Source: Eubacterium callanderi
GTDB lineage: Bacteria; Bacillota; Clostridia; Eubacteriales; Eubacteriaceae
Direction of reading: 5' to 3'
DNA: 64,000 nucleotides
Assembly: GCF_900142645.1 (NCBI RefSeq)
Contig: NZ_FRBP01000003.1
Span: 124,001 to 188,000, forward strand
Shown here one piece after another: positions 23,196 to 32,613 of this stretch. The notes beneath the pieces are model-generated. The model was not told where the DNA came from, ran no database searches, and saw only the letters and a list, made by a program, of their open reading frames with translations. Within the stretch, counting starts at the first letter, position 1. Each line of letters opens with the position of its first letter. The translations under genes and the position numbers were made by a program.

Positions 23196-24185
23196 CTAAT
23201 AAAGCATCAGATCGATGAACTCGTCATCTGTCATGCCATTGATGTAATCCGACAGATCATTATTCTGCAGCAGGCGGCGCAAAACACTTTCCTCGGGCTT
23301 TGATCCTACCAGCTGCCCCTCAAGCTTTGTAATATCACCATTCCCAAAGAAATCACCGTAGAAGTGTATATCTTTAATAATACCCCTATCGACTGTCATT
23401 AAAACAGTTACAAGACCGCAGGGGTATTTTCTTTCTCTTCTCAGGTTGTATTCCGGAGACCGGCCGTAGTTCCATTCCCAGGTGGCGTACTTCTCTTCCT
23501 GCAGCTTTTTGATGGCCGCAATATCCTCTTGGGTAAGACTGCGCTCTTTAAGCTCGCCATCCTCAAACATATAGCTGACAAGGGCCTTTTTAAAATCCTC
23601 CAGTGTAAAGTCCGGGTCCAGATAGTCGGCAATATTGGTCACCCGGCTCTTGACGGATTTCACGCCCTTTGATTCGATTTTATCCTTCTTTACCTTCAGG
23701 GCGCTCTGAACCGTGTCCAGTTTTGAATTAAAGAGGACGGTTCCGTGGTGGAGGACCCTGCCGCGCTTGGCGTACTGAGAATTGCCTGAAAATTTCTTTC
23801 CATCAATGGTAATGTCATTGCGCCCGTTAAACTCGGCATTGACGCCCAGGCTCTGCAGTGCTTTGACAACCGGTCTGGTAAAGGACTGGAAATCAAAGGG
23901 CTTGCCGGAATCATTATTTACAATGAAGGTAAAATTCAAATTACCCAGATCATGATAAACCGCGCCGCCGCCGGTTAAACGGCGAACCACCTTAATGCCC
24001 TGCTCCTTGACAAAATCCTGATTGATCTCCTCAATCGTATTCTGATGCTTGCCAACAATGATGGCATGGTCGTTCTGCCACAACATGAAATAAGTTTCAT
24101 CCTGGTCCATGGATTCAAAGACATATTCTTCAAATGCCAGATTAAACGTCGGGTCTGTGCTGTAAGTATTATTAATAAAAATCAT
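23196..24185 (-). CDS. lplA: Lipoate-protein ligase A
   Basis: 329 residues, normal for full-length LplA. It activates lipoate with ATP and attaches it to a carrier lysine. Motifs: WQNDHAIIVGKHQNT, VVRRLTGGGAVYHDLGNLN (split near 68-86), the catalytic-Lys segment DGKKFSGNSQY, and a C-terminal accessory domain with KYATWEWNYG. The only lipoyl-carrier candidate in the window is the DGC-GcvH fusion at the left edge; whether this ligase serves it is inference. Confidence 0.95.
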   Translation of the reverse strand: MIFINNTYSTDPTFNLAFEEYVFESMDQDETYFMLWQNDHAIIVGKHQNTIEEINQDFVKEQGIKVVRRLTGGGAVYHDLGNLNFTFIVNNDSGKPFDFQSFTRPVVKALQSLGVNAEFNGRNDITIDGKKFSGNSQYAKRGRVLHHGTVLFNSKLDTVQSALKVKKDKIESKGVKSVKSRVTNIADYLDPDFTLEDFKKALVSYMFEDGELKERSLTQEDIAAIKKLQEEKYATWEWNYGRSPEYNLRRERKYPCGLVTVLMTVDRGIIKDIHFYGDFFGNGDITKLEGQLVGSKPEESVLRRLLQNNDLSDYINGMTDDEFIDLMLY

Positions 24186-24241
24186 TTTAATATCCTCAAA
24201 TACATGGATCGGCTGCCATAAAGACAGCCGACAGCTCTTTT

Positions 24242-25255
24242 TTATTCACTTTTCAGATTTTTGACAGAATTGCGCATCAGCATTTCGTAAGGGACAAAGA
24301 CGGTTTTTGTCTCACGCTCTTCCTTTTCGCACATCTTGATGAGCATTCTTGTGGCGATAGCCCCAATATCATACATTGGCTGGCCAACGGTTGTGATCTG
24401 CGGTCTGGTCCACTCTGCGATCCAGAAGTTGTTAAAGCCGCAGATACTCACATCGTCCGGAATAACCTTTCCGTTATCCTCAGCCGCGCGCATTGCGCCC
24501 AGGGCGATCTGGTCATTGAAGCAGAATACATTGGTGAACTCTCTTCCGCTTGCCAGGGCTTCTTCCATCATATGATAGCCGCCCAGTGTGCTTTGGCTTC
24601 CAAAATAGACCAGGTCATCGTCCAGCTCAACATTCCATTCGCCAAGGGCTTTCTTAATCCCCTGAAGGCGTTTCTGGTTAATGTAGCCTTCCTTGTACTC
24701 ATCGTAGAAAATCGCGAATTTGGTGTGCCCCATCTTCAGGCATTCAATGGTCAGGTCGTAGGCAGCGGCTTCATTGTCAATCAGGACACCGCTCAGCTGT
24801 CCGGATTCGTCCGGTACACAGCCAAGAACAATCTCGCTGGGAGCGTCGATCAGGTCGTCTCTTAATTCATCGGTCAGATGCTTGCCGACATAGATAATTC
24901 CATCACACTGCTTTTCAACAAGAACGCCAAGGGAGTTCTGTTCCTTTTCGTGGTCAAAGTCTGTATTACTCAGGATGATGTTGTAATTATAAATACCACA
25001 GACATCCTCTGCACCACGCACCATTTCTGTATAGAAAGGGTTGGTAATATCCGGGATCATGATGCCCAGAGTGTTGGTCTTCTGGATTTTCAGGCTTCGC
25101 GCAATGGCATTCGGCTTATATCCAGTTTTCTTGATGGCCTCCAGCACGCGCTCCTTTGTCTCTTCGTTGACCAAGGGAATGTTGTTTACAACACGCGATA
25201 CTGTTGCCACCGATACGTTTGCTTCTTTTGCAACATCAACAATTTTTACTTTCAA
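24242..25255 (-). CDS. LacI-family transcriptional regulator
   Basis: 337 residues, TTG start with GGAGGTG upstream. N-terminal LacI HTH: IVDVAKEANVSVATVSRVVN (about 4-23) and the hinge AIARSLKIQKT; then a periplasmic-binding-like core (MIPDITNPFYTEMVRG). It lies 24 bp after the aminotransferase stop, so it is likely cotranscribed with the fumarase/aminotransferase genes. Effector unknown; it is not clearly CcpA. A CGGCTG inverted repeat at 24211-24231 lies between this gene and lplA. Confidence 0.92.
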   Translation of the reverse strand: MKVKIVDVAKEANVSVATVSRVVNNIPLVNEETKERVLEAIKKTGYKPNAIARSLKIQKTNTLGIMIPDITNPFYTEMVRGAEDVCGIYNYNIILSNTDFDHEKEQNSLGVLVEKQCDGIIYVGKHLTDELRDDLIDAPSEIVLGCVPDESGQLSGVLIDNEAAAYDLTIECLKMGHTKFAIFYDEYKEGYINQKRLQGIKKALGEWNVELDDDLVYFGSQSTLGGYHMMEEALASGREFTNVFCFNDQIALGAMRAAEDNGKVIPDDVSICGFNNFWIAEWTRPQITTVGQPMYDIGAIATRMLIKMCEKEERETKTVFVPYEMLMRNSVKNLKSE

Positions 25256-25279
25256 AATAACACCTCCGTTTATTTATTT

Positions 25280-26530
25280 TTAGCATCCTGCTACTTCTTT
25301 AATGGCGTCTAAAATGAGCTGCGGCGCTTTGCGGCATTTTTCTTCGGATACGGCACATGGTGCAAAACGCAATCCCTTTGCCAGCGCAACAATGAACACA
25401 TTTTTTTCCATCAGCAGATCGCTGACAGCCTTTGGATTTTCACAGGGAATGCTGATAAAGAATCCATCACAATAATTGCAGAGCTTCAGACCAATTTTGT
25501 CTGCTTCGTCAAGGAATGCCCTGGCGCGCTTCTGTAAGATTCCCTTGTGGAAATCCTGCTCTGCGATAAAGCGGTCGCGCAGATTGTCATCAGACATAAT
25601 GTCTGCCAGCGTCTGCATGGCGCCTCTGGTTCCATTTGACCAGGTGCCGCGGTTTGAATAGGCGCAGGCCGCTGCAAATTCCTCTGCAATTTCTTCCGTC
25701 GGCGCGACACAGATAATAGCGCCGTTTCTCAGGCCATACATGGTAAAGCCCTTTGAAGCGCTGTAGGCGTACAGCGGCAGAACATTTTCCGGCAGTCCGG
25801 AAAGCAGCGGCATAAAAGCCCGCGCGTCCTCACCCTTTCCTGCAAAATCAATATACGCGATATCACACAGAATAATGATTCTCGCATCAGGATTAGCCTC
25901 GGCCATTTCGGTATAAAACGCGGTCAGCTCTTTCCATTCATCCAGCGAAATACTGTAGCCGGTCGGGTTATGCGCCGGTGTATTCAGAATGCTCAGCACT
26001 CTGTTCTGCTTTTTAAGCAGGTCTGTAAACGCCGCTTTATAGGATTTCATATTAAAATTGCCCGCTTCATCAAACAGCTCAAAGGTTGTGGTCTCACGTC
26101 TGTTTTCATCGGCAATGGTGCTGTAGGGCGCCCAATACCAGTCTGGAATCAGAATCTGGTCACCAAACTCGGTGTAGTTGCACACCGCGTGGCGCACAGC
26201 ACCGGTTCCGCCCGGTGTTGCCACTGCGCGAATATGGCCTTCTGGTCTGTAGGACTTAAAGCAGGCGTCCACCACCTTATCCAAAAACTCTGGAATCCCC
26301 GGAATCCCGGCATAATCACAGATCTGCTCATCTGGCAGCCCCTTCAGAACATCAAACACTGATTTGAAGGCAACCAGATCGCCATGATCATCCATCAATG
26401 CCCCAATCGTTGAATTGATCGCTGCCTCGGTTCCCAGTTCCTTTGTTCTCTGCGCAGCTTCGCCTGCAACTCTAAAAATCGGATCTGTCCCGGCCTCCCG
26501 GACAGAACTCTCGATAACCATACGTGACAT
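25280..26530 (-). CDS. Class I/II PLP-dependent aminotransferase
   Basis: 416 residues. AspC/TyrB-like fold-type I enzyme: TPGGTGAVRHAV (about 105-116), NTPAHNPTGY (substrate-binding Asn near 195), CDIAYIDFAG, and the PLP lysine in YSASKGFTMYGLRNG (about 260). GGAGG stands eight bases before the ATG. It follows the fumarase beta gene by 12 bp. An aspartate or aromatic amino acid specificity fits the family, and coupling to fumarase suggests an aspartate/fumarate link, but this is not proven by sequence. Confidence 0.9.
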   Translation of the reverse strand: MSRMVIESSVREAGTDPIFRVAGEAAQRTKELGTEAAINSTIGALMDDHGDLVAFKSVFDVLKGLPDEQICDYAGIPGIPEFLDKVVDACFKSYRPEGHIRAVATPGGTGAVRHAVCNYTEFGDQILIPDWYWAPYSTIADENRRETTTFELFDEAGNFNMKSYKAAFTDLLKKQNRVLSILNTPAHNPTGYSISLDEWKELTAFYTEMAEANPDARIIILCDIAYIDFAGKGEDARAFMPLLSGLPENVLPLYAYSASKGFTMYGLRNGAIICVAPTEEIAEEFAAACAYSNRGTWSNGTRGAMQTLADIMSDDNLRDRFIAEQDFHKGILQKRARAFLDEADKIGLKLCNYCDGFFISIPCENPKAVSDLLMEKNVFIVALAKGLRFAPCAVSEEKCRKAPQLILDAIKEVAGC

Positions 26531-26542
26531 TTCCTATTCCTC

Positions 26543-27106
26543 CTAATCAATAAATTTATTAGCGTATTTCTGACGTTCCGTTTCATACAGATTGTTGCCC
26601 TTGGAATCAATGACAACAAGGGCAGGAAAATCTTCTACCACCAGCTTGCGCAGCGCTTCTGTCCCCAGCTCCTCGTATGCCAGAACCTCGACAGATTTTA
26701 TGCAATCCTGCAACAGTGCCCCTGCGCCGCCGACACACCCAAAATAAACACACTGGTTGATCATCATGCTGTTGATGACCAGCTCCCCGCGGTTTCCCTT
26801 GCCAATCATGCCGCGCAGGCCATTTTCCATCAGCACAGGCGCATAAGCGTCCATACGGTGGCTTGTGGTCGGCCCGGCTGAGCCAATGATCTCACCCGGC
26901 TTGGCAGGACAGGGCCCTACATAGTAGATAATCTGATCGGTAAAATCGACGGGTAGTGCGCCGCCGGATTCAAGGGTTTCAACCATTCTTTTGTGCGCCG
27001 CGTCCCTCGCCGTATAGATGACTCCTGAAATCAGAACCTGATCCCCGGCTTTTAATTTTGCGGCGTCGGCCTTTGAAAGCGGCGTCGTTAATCGTATCAC
27101 ACTCAT
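26543..27106 (-). CDS. Class I fumarate hydratase, beta subunit (or related hydro-lyase)
   Basis: 187 residues, the C-terminal half of two-subunit [4Fe-4S] fumarases. Motifs: LISGVIYTARDAAHKRM (about 25-41), YVGPCPAKPGEIIGSAGPTTS split at 62-82, HRMDAY and MIGKGN. It works only with the alpha subunit encoded 9 bp upstream. The same family includes L(+)-tartrate dehydratase, so the substrate call rests on family prevalence. Confidence 0.9.
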   Translation of the reverse strand: MSVIRLTTPLSKADAAKLKAGDQVLISGVIYTARDAAHKRMVETLESGGALPVDFTDQIIYYVGPCPAKPGEIIGSAGPTTSHRMDAYAPVLMENGLRGMIGKGNRGELVINSMMINQCVYFGCVGGAGALLQDCIKSVEVLAYEELGTEALRKLVVEDFPALVVIDSKGNNLYETERQKYANKFID

Positions 27107-27115
27107 GTAAGCCTC

Positions 27116-27958
27116 CTAAAGTGTCCGTTCCACATGACGGTTAACATAACAGCAGATATTGACAGCAACGGGCAAACCGGCAATATGCGTTGGGAAAACG
27201 TCCACATTGACACTCAAAACCGTGTTGATGCCGCCGAGCCCCATGGGCCCGATCCCCAGGTTATTGCACCGTTCGATCAGTATTTCCTCAAGGCCTTGAA
27301 TGTGCTGCCTGGCATTGCGCACCCCGATGGGCCGGCTCAGAGCCTCCTTGGCTAACAGCGCGGCCTTTTCAAAGGTACCGCCCACCCCCACACCGACAAT
27401 GATCGGTGCGCAGGCGTTTGGCGCGCCCTTCTCAACGGTTTCCAGCACAAATTCCTCAACACCTTTGATCCCGTCCGATGGCTTAAGCATCTTCATGGCA
27501 CTGGTATTTTCTGAACCAAAGCCCTTTGGCATCACCTTAATATGAAGATCATCCCCCGGGACGACCTTATAATGAATGATGGCCGGGGTATTGGTGTTTG
27601 TGTTGTTTCGGATAAAAGGGTCGTCCACGACCGATTTTCTCAGATAGCCCTCGCGGTAGCCCTTTTCGACGCCGTCCTGAATGGCGTCCTCCAGGGAGCC
27701 GCCGGTTATCTGCAGGTCCTGTCCCATGGTAACAAAGATAACCGCCATTCCCGTATCCTGACAGATGGGAATCTCTTTCTTTTCTGCTACCTCAAAGTTT
27801 TCAATCATCGTTTCCAAAATGGCGATGGCGCTCGGCGATTCTTCCCGCGCCAGAGCGACTTCCATTTCTTTGAGAATATCATCGGTAAGTACAGTGTTTG
27901 CTTCAATACACATTTCTGCGACAGTGTCTCTTATGTACTTAACATCAATTTTCTTCAA
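27116..27958 (-). CDS. Class I fumarate hydratase, alpha subunit (or related hydro-lyase)
   Basis: 280 residues, TTG start with AGGAG upstream. Carries the three cysteines expected to hold the oxygen-sensitive [4Fe-4S]: IPICQDTG (about 59), NACAPIIVGVGVGG (about 187) and ERCNNLGIGPMGLGG (about 233). It catalyses reversible hydration of fumarate to malate in the incomplete TCA pathway. It overlaps the flippase-like gene by 14 bp. A malic enzyme at 47.4 kb could act on the product. Confidence 0.92.
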   Translation of the reverse strand: MKKIDVKYIRDTVAEMCIEANTVLTDDILKEMEVALAREESPSAIAILETMIENFEVAEKKEIPICQDTGMAVIFVTMGQDLQITGGSLEDAIQDGVEKGYREGYLRKSVVDDPFIRNNTNTNTPAIIHYKVVPGDDLHIKVMPKGFGSENTSAMKMLKPSDGIKGVEEFVLETVEKGAPNACAPIIVGVGVGGTFEKAALLAKEALSRPIGVRNARQHIQGLEEILIERCNNLGIGPMGLGGINTVLSVNVDVFPTHIAGLPVAVNICCYVNRHVERTL

Positions 27959-29129
27959 ATTTATCTCCTTCTTTCAGCTGTTCTTTCTTCTTAAATGATT
28001 CTTCTAATTCTTCCTGTTTGATGACATGCTCAATGTCCAAAGCCTCGGTCCGCGTGATTTTTTTGTATTCCTTTTTCCCCATGATGACAGACCTCAGGGA
28101 AAGGAAGATACCCCCAAATAAAATAATGAAGTAAAAAGTGATAATACGCCACAGAATCAGGGCTACCGACATGTTAACAGCGCCGTAAATCGGCCCGAAC
28201 AGCAAAGCAAAGCCCGCTTCGGCGCCGCCTGCCGCCCCCGGTGTGGGGATAAAGGCAACCGCTACATAGAGGATCGCCTGCATGGATATGACCAGAAAAG
28301 CACTGGAGCCGCTTAAGCCCAGCGAACAGTAAACCCAGTAGTTAATGCTGTAAAAAATCATGATCTGCACAATGGAGACAATGAAAAGCTTAAAGGTTTC
28401 CAGCTTGTGCTCCTTGAGCGCAGTGATGGCTTCTGAGTATTCCCCGATAAAGTGGTCCACCTTGGCATAATATTTATCCGGGTCCTTAAAGACACGGATA
28501 AACAGCAAAAACCGAACGACGCCATTCATGATCCCGCGGGCCATCCTCGGGCTTAAAGCCAGGATAAAAACAAGGATAACCCCAGCGATATTAATGATGA
28601 GGCCAAAGGCGATCAGCCATCTCGCCGCAACCAGGCCACTGTTAATCTCAGAAAGATTGAGCAGTGTGGCCAGAATGGCAAGGAGTGTGACCGTAACCTG
28701 GTACAGCGCGTATTTCTGGACCAGCACGGCGGTTCCTGTCCCCATACTGTAGCCCCTGCGGGACATTTCGTAGAGCTGGAGCGGCTGACCGCCGGAGGAG
28801 CCGGGTGTTATCAGGTTATAATATTGCCCTATAATGGTGACGATCATCGCAAAAGACAGCTTCTCCTCGGGATAATCGCGCTGCATCAGCTTCAGGAGCA
28901 TGTACCCTTCCAGAAGCCAGTAAATAAAAACGCAAACGATTCCCAGCAGAAGAAAACCGATATTCGCGCGGCGCAGGGTATCTGCAAACTCCTTGAGATC
29001 CACCTGCGTCAGGATTACAATAACGGTCGCGCCGATTAAGAAAACAAAAAAGATATAGTTTGAATACTTTTTCCAAAACTCAGAAAAGCGGCTTTTCGCT
29101 TTTCCACTGTTGCTGTCATTCATAGTCAC
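27945..29129 (-). CDS. Lysylphosphatidylglycerol synthase TM-region/flippase-like membrane protein
   Basis: 394 residues, polytopic (about eight helices), of the UPF0104/LPG_synthase_TM family. The SSGGQPLQLYEMSRRG and TPGAAGGAEAGFALLFG segments are typical. It lacks the soluble aminoacyl-transferase domain of MprF, so lipid or glycolipid translocation is more likely than lysyl transfer. The charged C-terminal tail of about 45 residues runs into the fumarase start. Its first position in the fumarase cluster may be only transcriptional convenience. Confidence 0.85.
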   Translation of the reverse strand: MTMNDSNSGKAKSRFSEFWKKYSNYIFFVFLIGATVIVILTQVDLKEFADTLRRANIGFLLLGIVCVFIYWLLEGYMLLKLMQRDYPEEKLSFAMIVTIIGQYYNLITPGSSGGQPLQLYEMSRRGYSMGTGTAVLVQKYALYQVTVTLLAILATLLNLSEINSGLVAARWLIAFGLIINIAGVILVFILALSPRMARGIMNGVVRFLLFIRVFKDPDKYYAKVDHFIGEYSEAITALKEHKLETFKLFIVSIVQIMIFYSINYWVYCSLGLSGSSAFLVISMQAILYVAVAFIPTPGAAGGAEAGFALLFGPIYGAVNMSVALILWRIITFYFIILFGGIFLSLRSVIMGKKEYKKITRTEALDIEHVIKQEELEESFKKKEQLKEGDKFEEN

Positions 29130-29273
29130 CTACCCGTAAACGTTTCTCACTCTAATGACGAATCGTTTACTTTTTCATTCAAATATTATAACACATAATT
29201 AATGGAATTTAGAACACTTTTTGAAAATTTTTTCAGTTTTTTTCATTGTTTTTCATGATACGCTGCACAAAGC

Positions 29274-29738
29274 TTAAATCAGCTCAGGGAAGCCCAGTTG
29301 TCTGAGCGCCTCATACAAAACAATATTGACCGAATTCGACAGGTTAAGCGAACGGGCCCGCTCATGGTTCCTCATGGGAATACGAAACCGGTGGTCTGGA
29401 TAAGCGCTGTGGATTTCATCCGGCAGGCCGGCAGTCTCGCGGCCAAACAAAAGGTAGGCATCCCCGGTGTATTCAATGTCCGAATAAAACGCTTTGGCGT
29501 GGGTGGTGAGCACATAGATTTCGGGATCTGGATTTTTGTCCAGAAAATCCTCAAAATCGTCGTAGACAGCCAAATCCAGGAGATCCCAGTAATCCAGCCC
29601 TGCGCGTTTCAGGTGTTTCTCGTCCAGTGAAAAACCCAGTGGCTTTATCAGGTGCAGCTTTGTGTTTGTCAGCGCGCAGGTACGCGCGATGTTTCCAGTA
29701 TTTTGTGGTATTTCCGGTTGATACAGTACAACATTCAT
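29274..29738 (-). CDS. trmL: tRNA (cytidine/uridine-34-2'-O)-methyltransferase, TrmL-type SPOUT
   Basis: 154 residues, the whole length of TrmL. SPOUT knot motifs: LYQPEIPQNTGNIARTCA (about 5-22), LLFGRETAGLPDEI (about 99-112) and the C-terminal MRNHERARSLNLSNSVNIV (about 121-139). Methylates the wobble ribose of tRNA-Leu isoacceptors. Stands alone. Confidence 0.93.
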   Translation of the reverse strand: MNVVLYQPEIPQNTGNIARTCALTNTKLHLIKPLGFSLDEKHLKRAGLDYWDLLDLAVYDDFEDFLDKNPDPEIYVLTTHAKAFYSDIEYTGDAYLLFGRETAGLPDEIHSAYPDHRFRIPMRNHERARSLNLSNSVNIVLYEALRQLGFPELI

Positions 29739-29796
29739 TTTTACTTCGTTACTCTCTTTCCTTATTTAATGTCCATTTTATGGAGGTTAAAACCAT

Positions 29797-29852
29797 AAAA
29801 AAAGATAAATCTCATTCCGAACACTCAGAACGTCATGAAATTTATCTTTATT
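29797..29852 (-). terminator. Terminator of the 29.8-31.8 kb two-component operon
   Basis: Minus-strand arms AAAGATAAAT and ATTTATCTTT separated by about 29 bases, followed by a T7 run. It overlaps the end of the kinase gene region. Confidence 0.6.
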
Positions 29853-29853
29853 A

Positions 29854-31110
29854 CTATTTTAAAATGGTCTTGGGCAGTACAATCGTAAAGGTGCTTCCCT
29901 GATCGGGCACACTGTCGATTTTTATTTTGCCGTTATGCTGCTTAACAATCATATCCGCAATGCTTAAGCCCAGGCCCACACCGCCTTTTTCACGGTTCCG
30001 CGCGTCATCCACACGGTAAAAGCGGCTGAATATTTTCTTTTTCGCTTCCTCTGTCAGCCCGACGCCCGTATCCTTAACCGCGATACAGACATTCCGCTTT
30101 GTCATTGTCAGAGAGAGCGTCACTGTCCCTTCTCCAGGCGTATATTTAATGGCGTTGTCAACCAGAATACGAATCGCCTGTTTTATCCGCTCCTCATCGC
30201 CTTTATAGTCAATGCCCTCTGCGATGCTGCCCTTCAGCGCAATCTCATTTTCCCTGGCAACATCAAACATCAGGTCGATAATCTCGGCGCAAAGCGCACT
30301 CAGATCAAATACTTCCTTTTTCATAATGACCTTTTTATTGTCCGCCTGGGCAATCAATAGCAATTCCGATACCAGATGCGCCATGGTCTCGCTCTCAAGG
30401 CTGATGTTGTTGAGCCACCGGATATTATCCTTAAGCACCTCATCCTCCTTCAGTTTTAAGACCTCCACATTGGTCTGGATCACTGTCAGCGGTGTCCTAA
30501 GCTCGTGGGAAGCATCGGCAATGAATTTCTTCTGATTCTCAAAGGTCTCCTTGATCGGCTGTAAGGATTTCCCGGCCAGAAAATAGCTGATCGGGATCAG
30601 CAGAAGGATTCCCCCGCTGCCGATGAACAGCAGAAAGGAAATAACATAGGTAATCATTGAGCGCTCGGTCGTGATCTGCTGAAAAACCTCCAGTGTGTGG
30701 GATTCATCATCACGGCTGAAGCGCGTGACATAAACTCTGTAATCTGCCCCGTTAAGATTAAAAACCTTAAAATCATTGTTAAAGCTTTGATCCATTGCCA
30801 GTTCGTAGCCATGCATAATCAAATCATTATCTTCGACCTTCATGCTGACGGTCTGGTTATTTTCATCCCATTCAATGTATTCATACCCCATTTTGTCGTG
30901 CATGGAATTATTGTTGAAAATACCGTCGCCCTTTTCAGACTCCGTGGAATTATTGATGATGCCCTTGGCGGTATCCATCAGGTAAACCTCCCCGGTGAGG
31001 CCCAGACTCCACTGGACGAGAAAGCCCAGCAGCAGGATAAATAAAAAAAGAAAAGCAATGAGAATCAAAGTGTTGAACAGCGTAATTTGCCTCTTGATCT
31101 CTTTAAACAT
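29854..31110 (-). CDS. Sensor histidine kinase
   Basis: 418 residues. Membrane helix about 12-36, an extracellular sensor of roughly 130 residues, second helix about 170-195, then HisKA with the phosphorylated His in FIADASHELRTPLTVIQ (about 227) and HATPase_c blocks (VDNAIKYTPGEG, DTGVGL, GVGLGLSIA). The start overlaps the response-regulator stop. Signal unknown. The partner regulator gene directly precedes it. Confidence 0.93.
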   Translation of the reverse strand: MFKEIKRQITLFNTLILIAFLFLFILLLGFLVQWSLGLTGEVYLMDTAKGIINNSTESEKGDGIFNNNSMHDKMGYEYIEWDENNQTVSMKVEDNDLIMHGYELAMDQSFNNDFKVFNLNGADYRVYVTRFSRDDESHTLEVFQQITTERSMITYVISFLLFIGSGGILLLIPISYFLAGKSLQPIKETFENQKKFIADASHELRTPLTVIQTNVEVLKLKEDEVLKDNIRWLNNISLESETMAHLVSELLLIAQADNKKVIMKKEVFDLSALCAEIIDLMFDVARENEIALKGSIAEGIDYKGDEERIKQAIRILVDNAIKYTPGEGTVTLSLTMTKRNVCIAVKDTGVGLTEEAKKKIFSRFYRVDDARNREKGGVGLGLSIADMIVKQHNGKIKIDSVPDQGSTFTIVLPKTILK

Positions 31111-31778
31111 TATTTTTTACTCAAAGTGTAACCCACACCACGGATTGTGTCAATCTTAACGTTTGTATTGGCGAGTTTCTTACGGAGATTATGGACATAT
31201 ATTTCAATGTTGTTTTCATTGACTTCCTTGTCAAAGCCCCACACCCGGTCTAAAATCTGTTCTCTTGTAAATACCTGGTTCGGACGCTTCAGCAGCATTT
31301 CAAGGATCTTCGCTTCCTTCACAGAGAGCTTATACTCATTTTCCGGCGTCTGCATCATGTTCTTCTTGGTGTTAAAGCTGACATCCTCAAAGGAGATGAT
31401 TTCCCCTTTTATTTCATGGTCGGGGCGTCTGCTCAGCGCGCGGATTCTGGCAAAGAGCTCCTTGGCAGAGAACGGCTTGATCAGGTAATCATCTGCGCCG
31501 AGGTCAAGGCCCTTGACCTTATCGTCAACCGTCCCCTTGGCCGTCAGCATTAAAACAGGCGTTGTAATGTCCCTGTCCCGGACCTCCTTGAGAATCTCAA
31601 GTCCGCTCTTCATGGGCAGCATAATGTCCAGTACAATGACGTCATAAATCGGATTCAGGGCAAAGAGAAGCCCCTCCTCACCGTCGTTCGCCACATCACA
31701 ATCTATATTTTGGATTTTACACAGCTCCTGGAGAGCGTCTGTAATTTTCACTTCATCTTCTATAAATAATATGCGCAT
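31110..31778 (-). CDS. OmpR/PhoB-family response regulator
   Basis: 222 residues. Receiver domain with acidic pocket IEDE, phospho-acceptor Asp in VIVLDIMLPMKSG (about 51) and KPF (about 101); winged-helix output domain with REQILDRVWGFDKEVNENNI split near 172-191 and RGVGYTL at the end. First gene of the operon with its kinase, divergent from a second regulator/kinase pair. Confidence 0.95.
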   Translation of the reverse strand: MRILFIEDEVKITDALQELCKIQNIDCDVANDGEEGLLFALNPIYDVIVLDIMLPMKSGLEILKEVRDRDITTPVLMLTAKGTVDDKVKGLDLGADDYLIKPFSAKELFARIRALSRRPDHEIKGEIISFEDVSFNTKKNMMQTPENEYKLSVKEAKILEMLLKRPNQVFTREQILDRVWGFDKEVNENNIEIYVHNLRKKLANTNVKIDTIRGVGYTLSKK

Positions 31779-31938
31779 TTTATTCTCCTATTTTTTGGAA
31801 TTTTATTATTATTAAGTATATAGGCCAATCCTTAAATTTGGATAAATTCAAGAGCTAAAGCGCCTGAACAAGCGAAATTCATTGCAACCCACCCCCAGAA
31901 TCCTTATAATAAAGAAAGATAAAAGGAGGAGGTACCCC

Positions 31939-32613
31939 ATGGATTGCATACTTATTGTTGAGGATGATAAAAAAATTTCCCGCATCATCGAGCTTCAGCT
32001 GAACCACGCAGGCTTTGAAACGGTCAAGGCGTTTAACGGACGAGAGGCCATTGATGTTTTCAACAACACCCCGGACATCGGCCTGGTTCTGCTGGACATC
32101 ATGCTGCCCCAGTTTAACGGCTACGAGGTTTTAAAGTATATACGCGAGCGTTCTCCCGAGCTGCCTGTTATATTTCTTACCGCGAAGGATGATACCGGCG
32201 ATGTGGTCAACGGCCTCAATCTCGGAGCCGACGACTATATCACCAAGCCCTTTATTTTTGATGAGCTTCTGGCGCGCATCAAGGCGAATCTCCGAAAAAA
32301 AGCCGCTGTCTCGCCCAGGAACAGAGTTGCCTTTGAAGACCTGTCCATCGACCTCGATACTTTTATGGTTAGCCGCGGGGGCGAGAGCATCGAGCTTTCA
32401 AAAACAGAGTTTGACCTTCTGCACTACCTTGTGCTCAACCACGGGCTGGTCCAGTCCCGGGAACAAATTCTGGACCAGGTGTGGGGCTTTGACTATTTTG
32501 GAAATGACAATATCGTAGACGTTTATATAAAATACCTGAGGGATAAAATTGACAAGCCCTTTGAAAAAAAGCTGATCCAGACAGTGAGAGGGCGTGGCTA
32601 TGTCATCAAATAG
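31939..32613 (+). CDS. OmpR/PhoB-family response regulator
   Basis: 224 residues from the ATG at 31939 (AAAGGAGGAGGTACCCC upstream; the open frame extends 19 codons further). Receiver: VEDD, LVLLDIMLPQFNG (Asp about 51), KPF; output winged helix ending in TVRGRGYVIK. Stop overlaps the kinase start. Paralogous in design to the divergent pair at 29.8-31.8 kb but distinct in sequence. Confidence 0.95.
   Translation: MDCILIVEDDKKISRIIELQLNHAGFETVKAFNGREAIDVFNNTPDIGLVLLDIMLPQFNGYEVLKYIRERSPELPVIFLTAKDDTGDVVNGLNLGADDYITKPFIFDELLARIKANLRKKAAVSPRNRVAFEDLSIDLDTFMVSRGGESIELSKTEFDLLHYLVLNHGLVQSREQILDQVWGFDYFGNDNIVDVYIKYLRDKIDKPFEKKLIQTVRGRGYVIK

Noticed and set aside
24205-24240. CGGCTG inverted repeat between lacI and lplA as a terminator
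   Set aside because: No T-run follows on the minus strand where both genes lie; the T-run is on the opposite strand with no gene to terminate.
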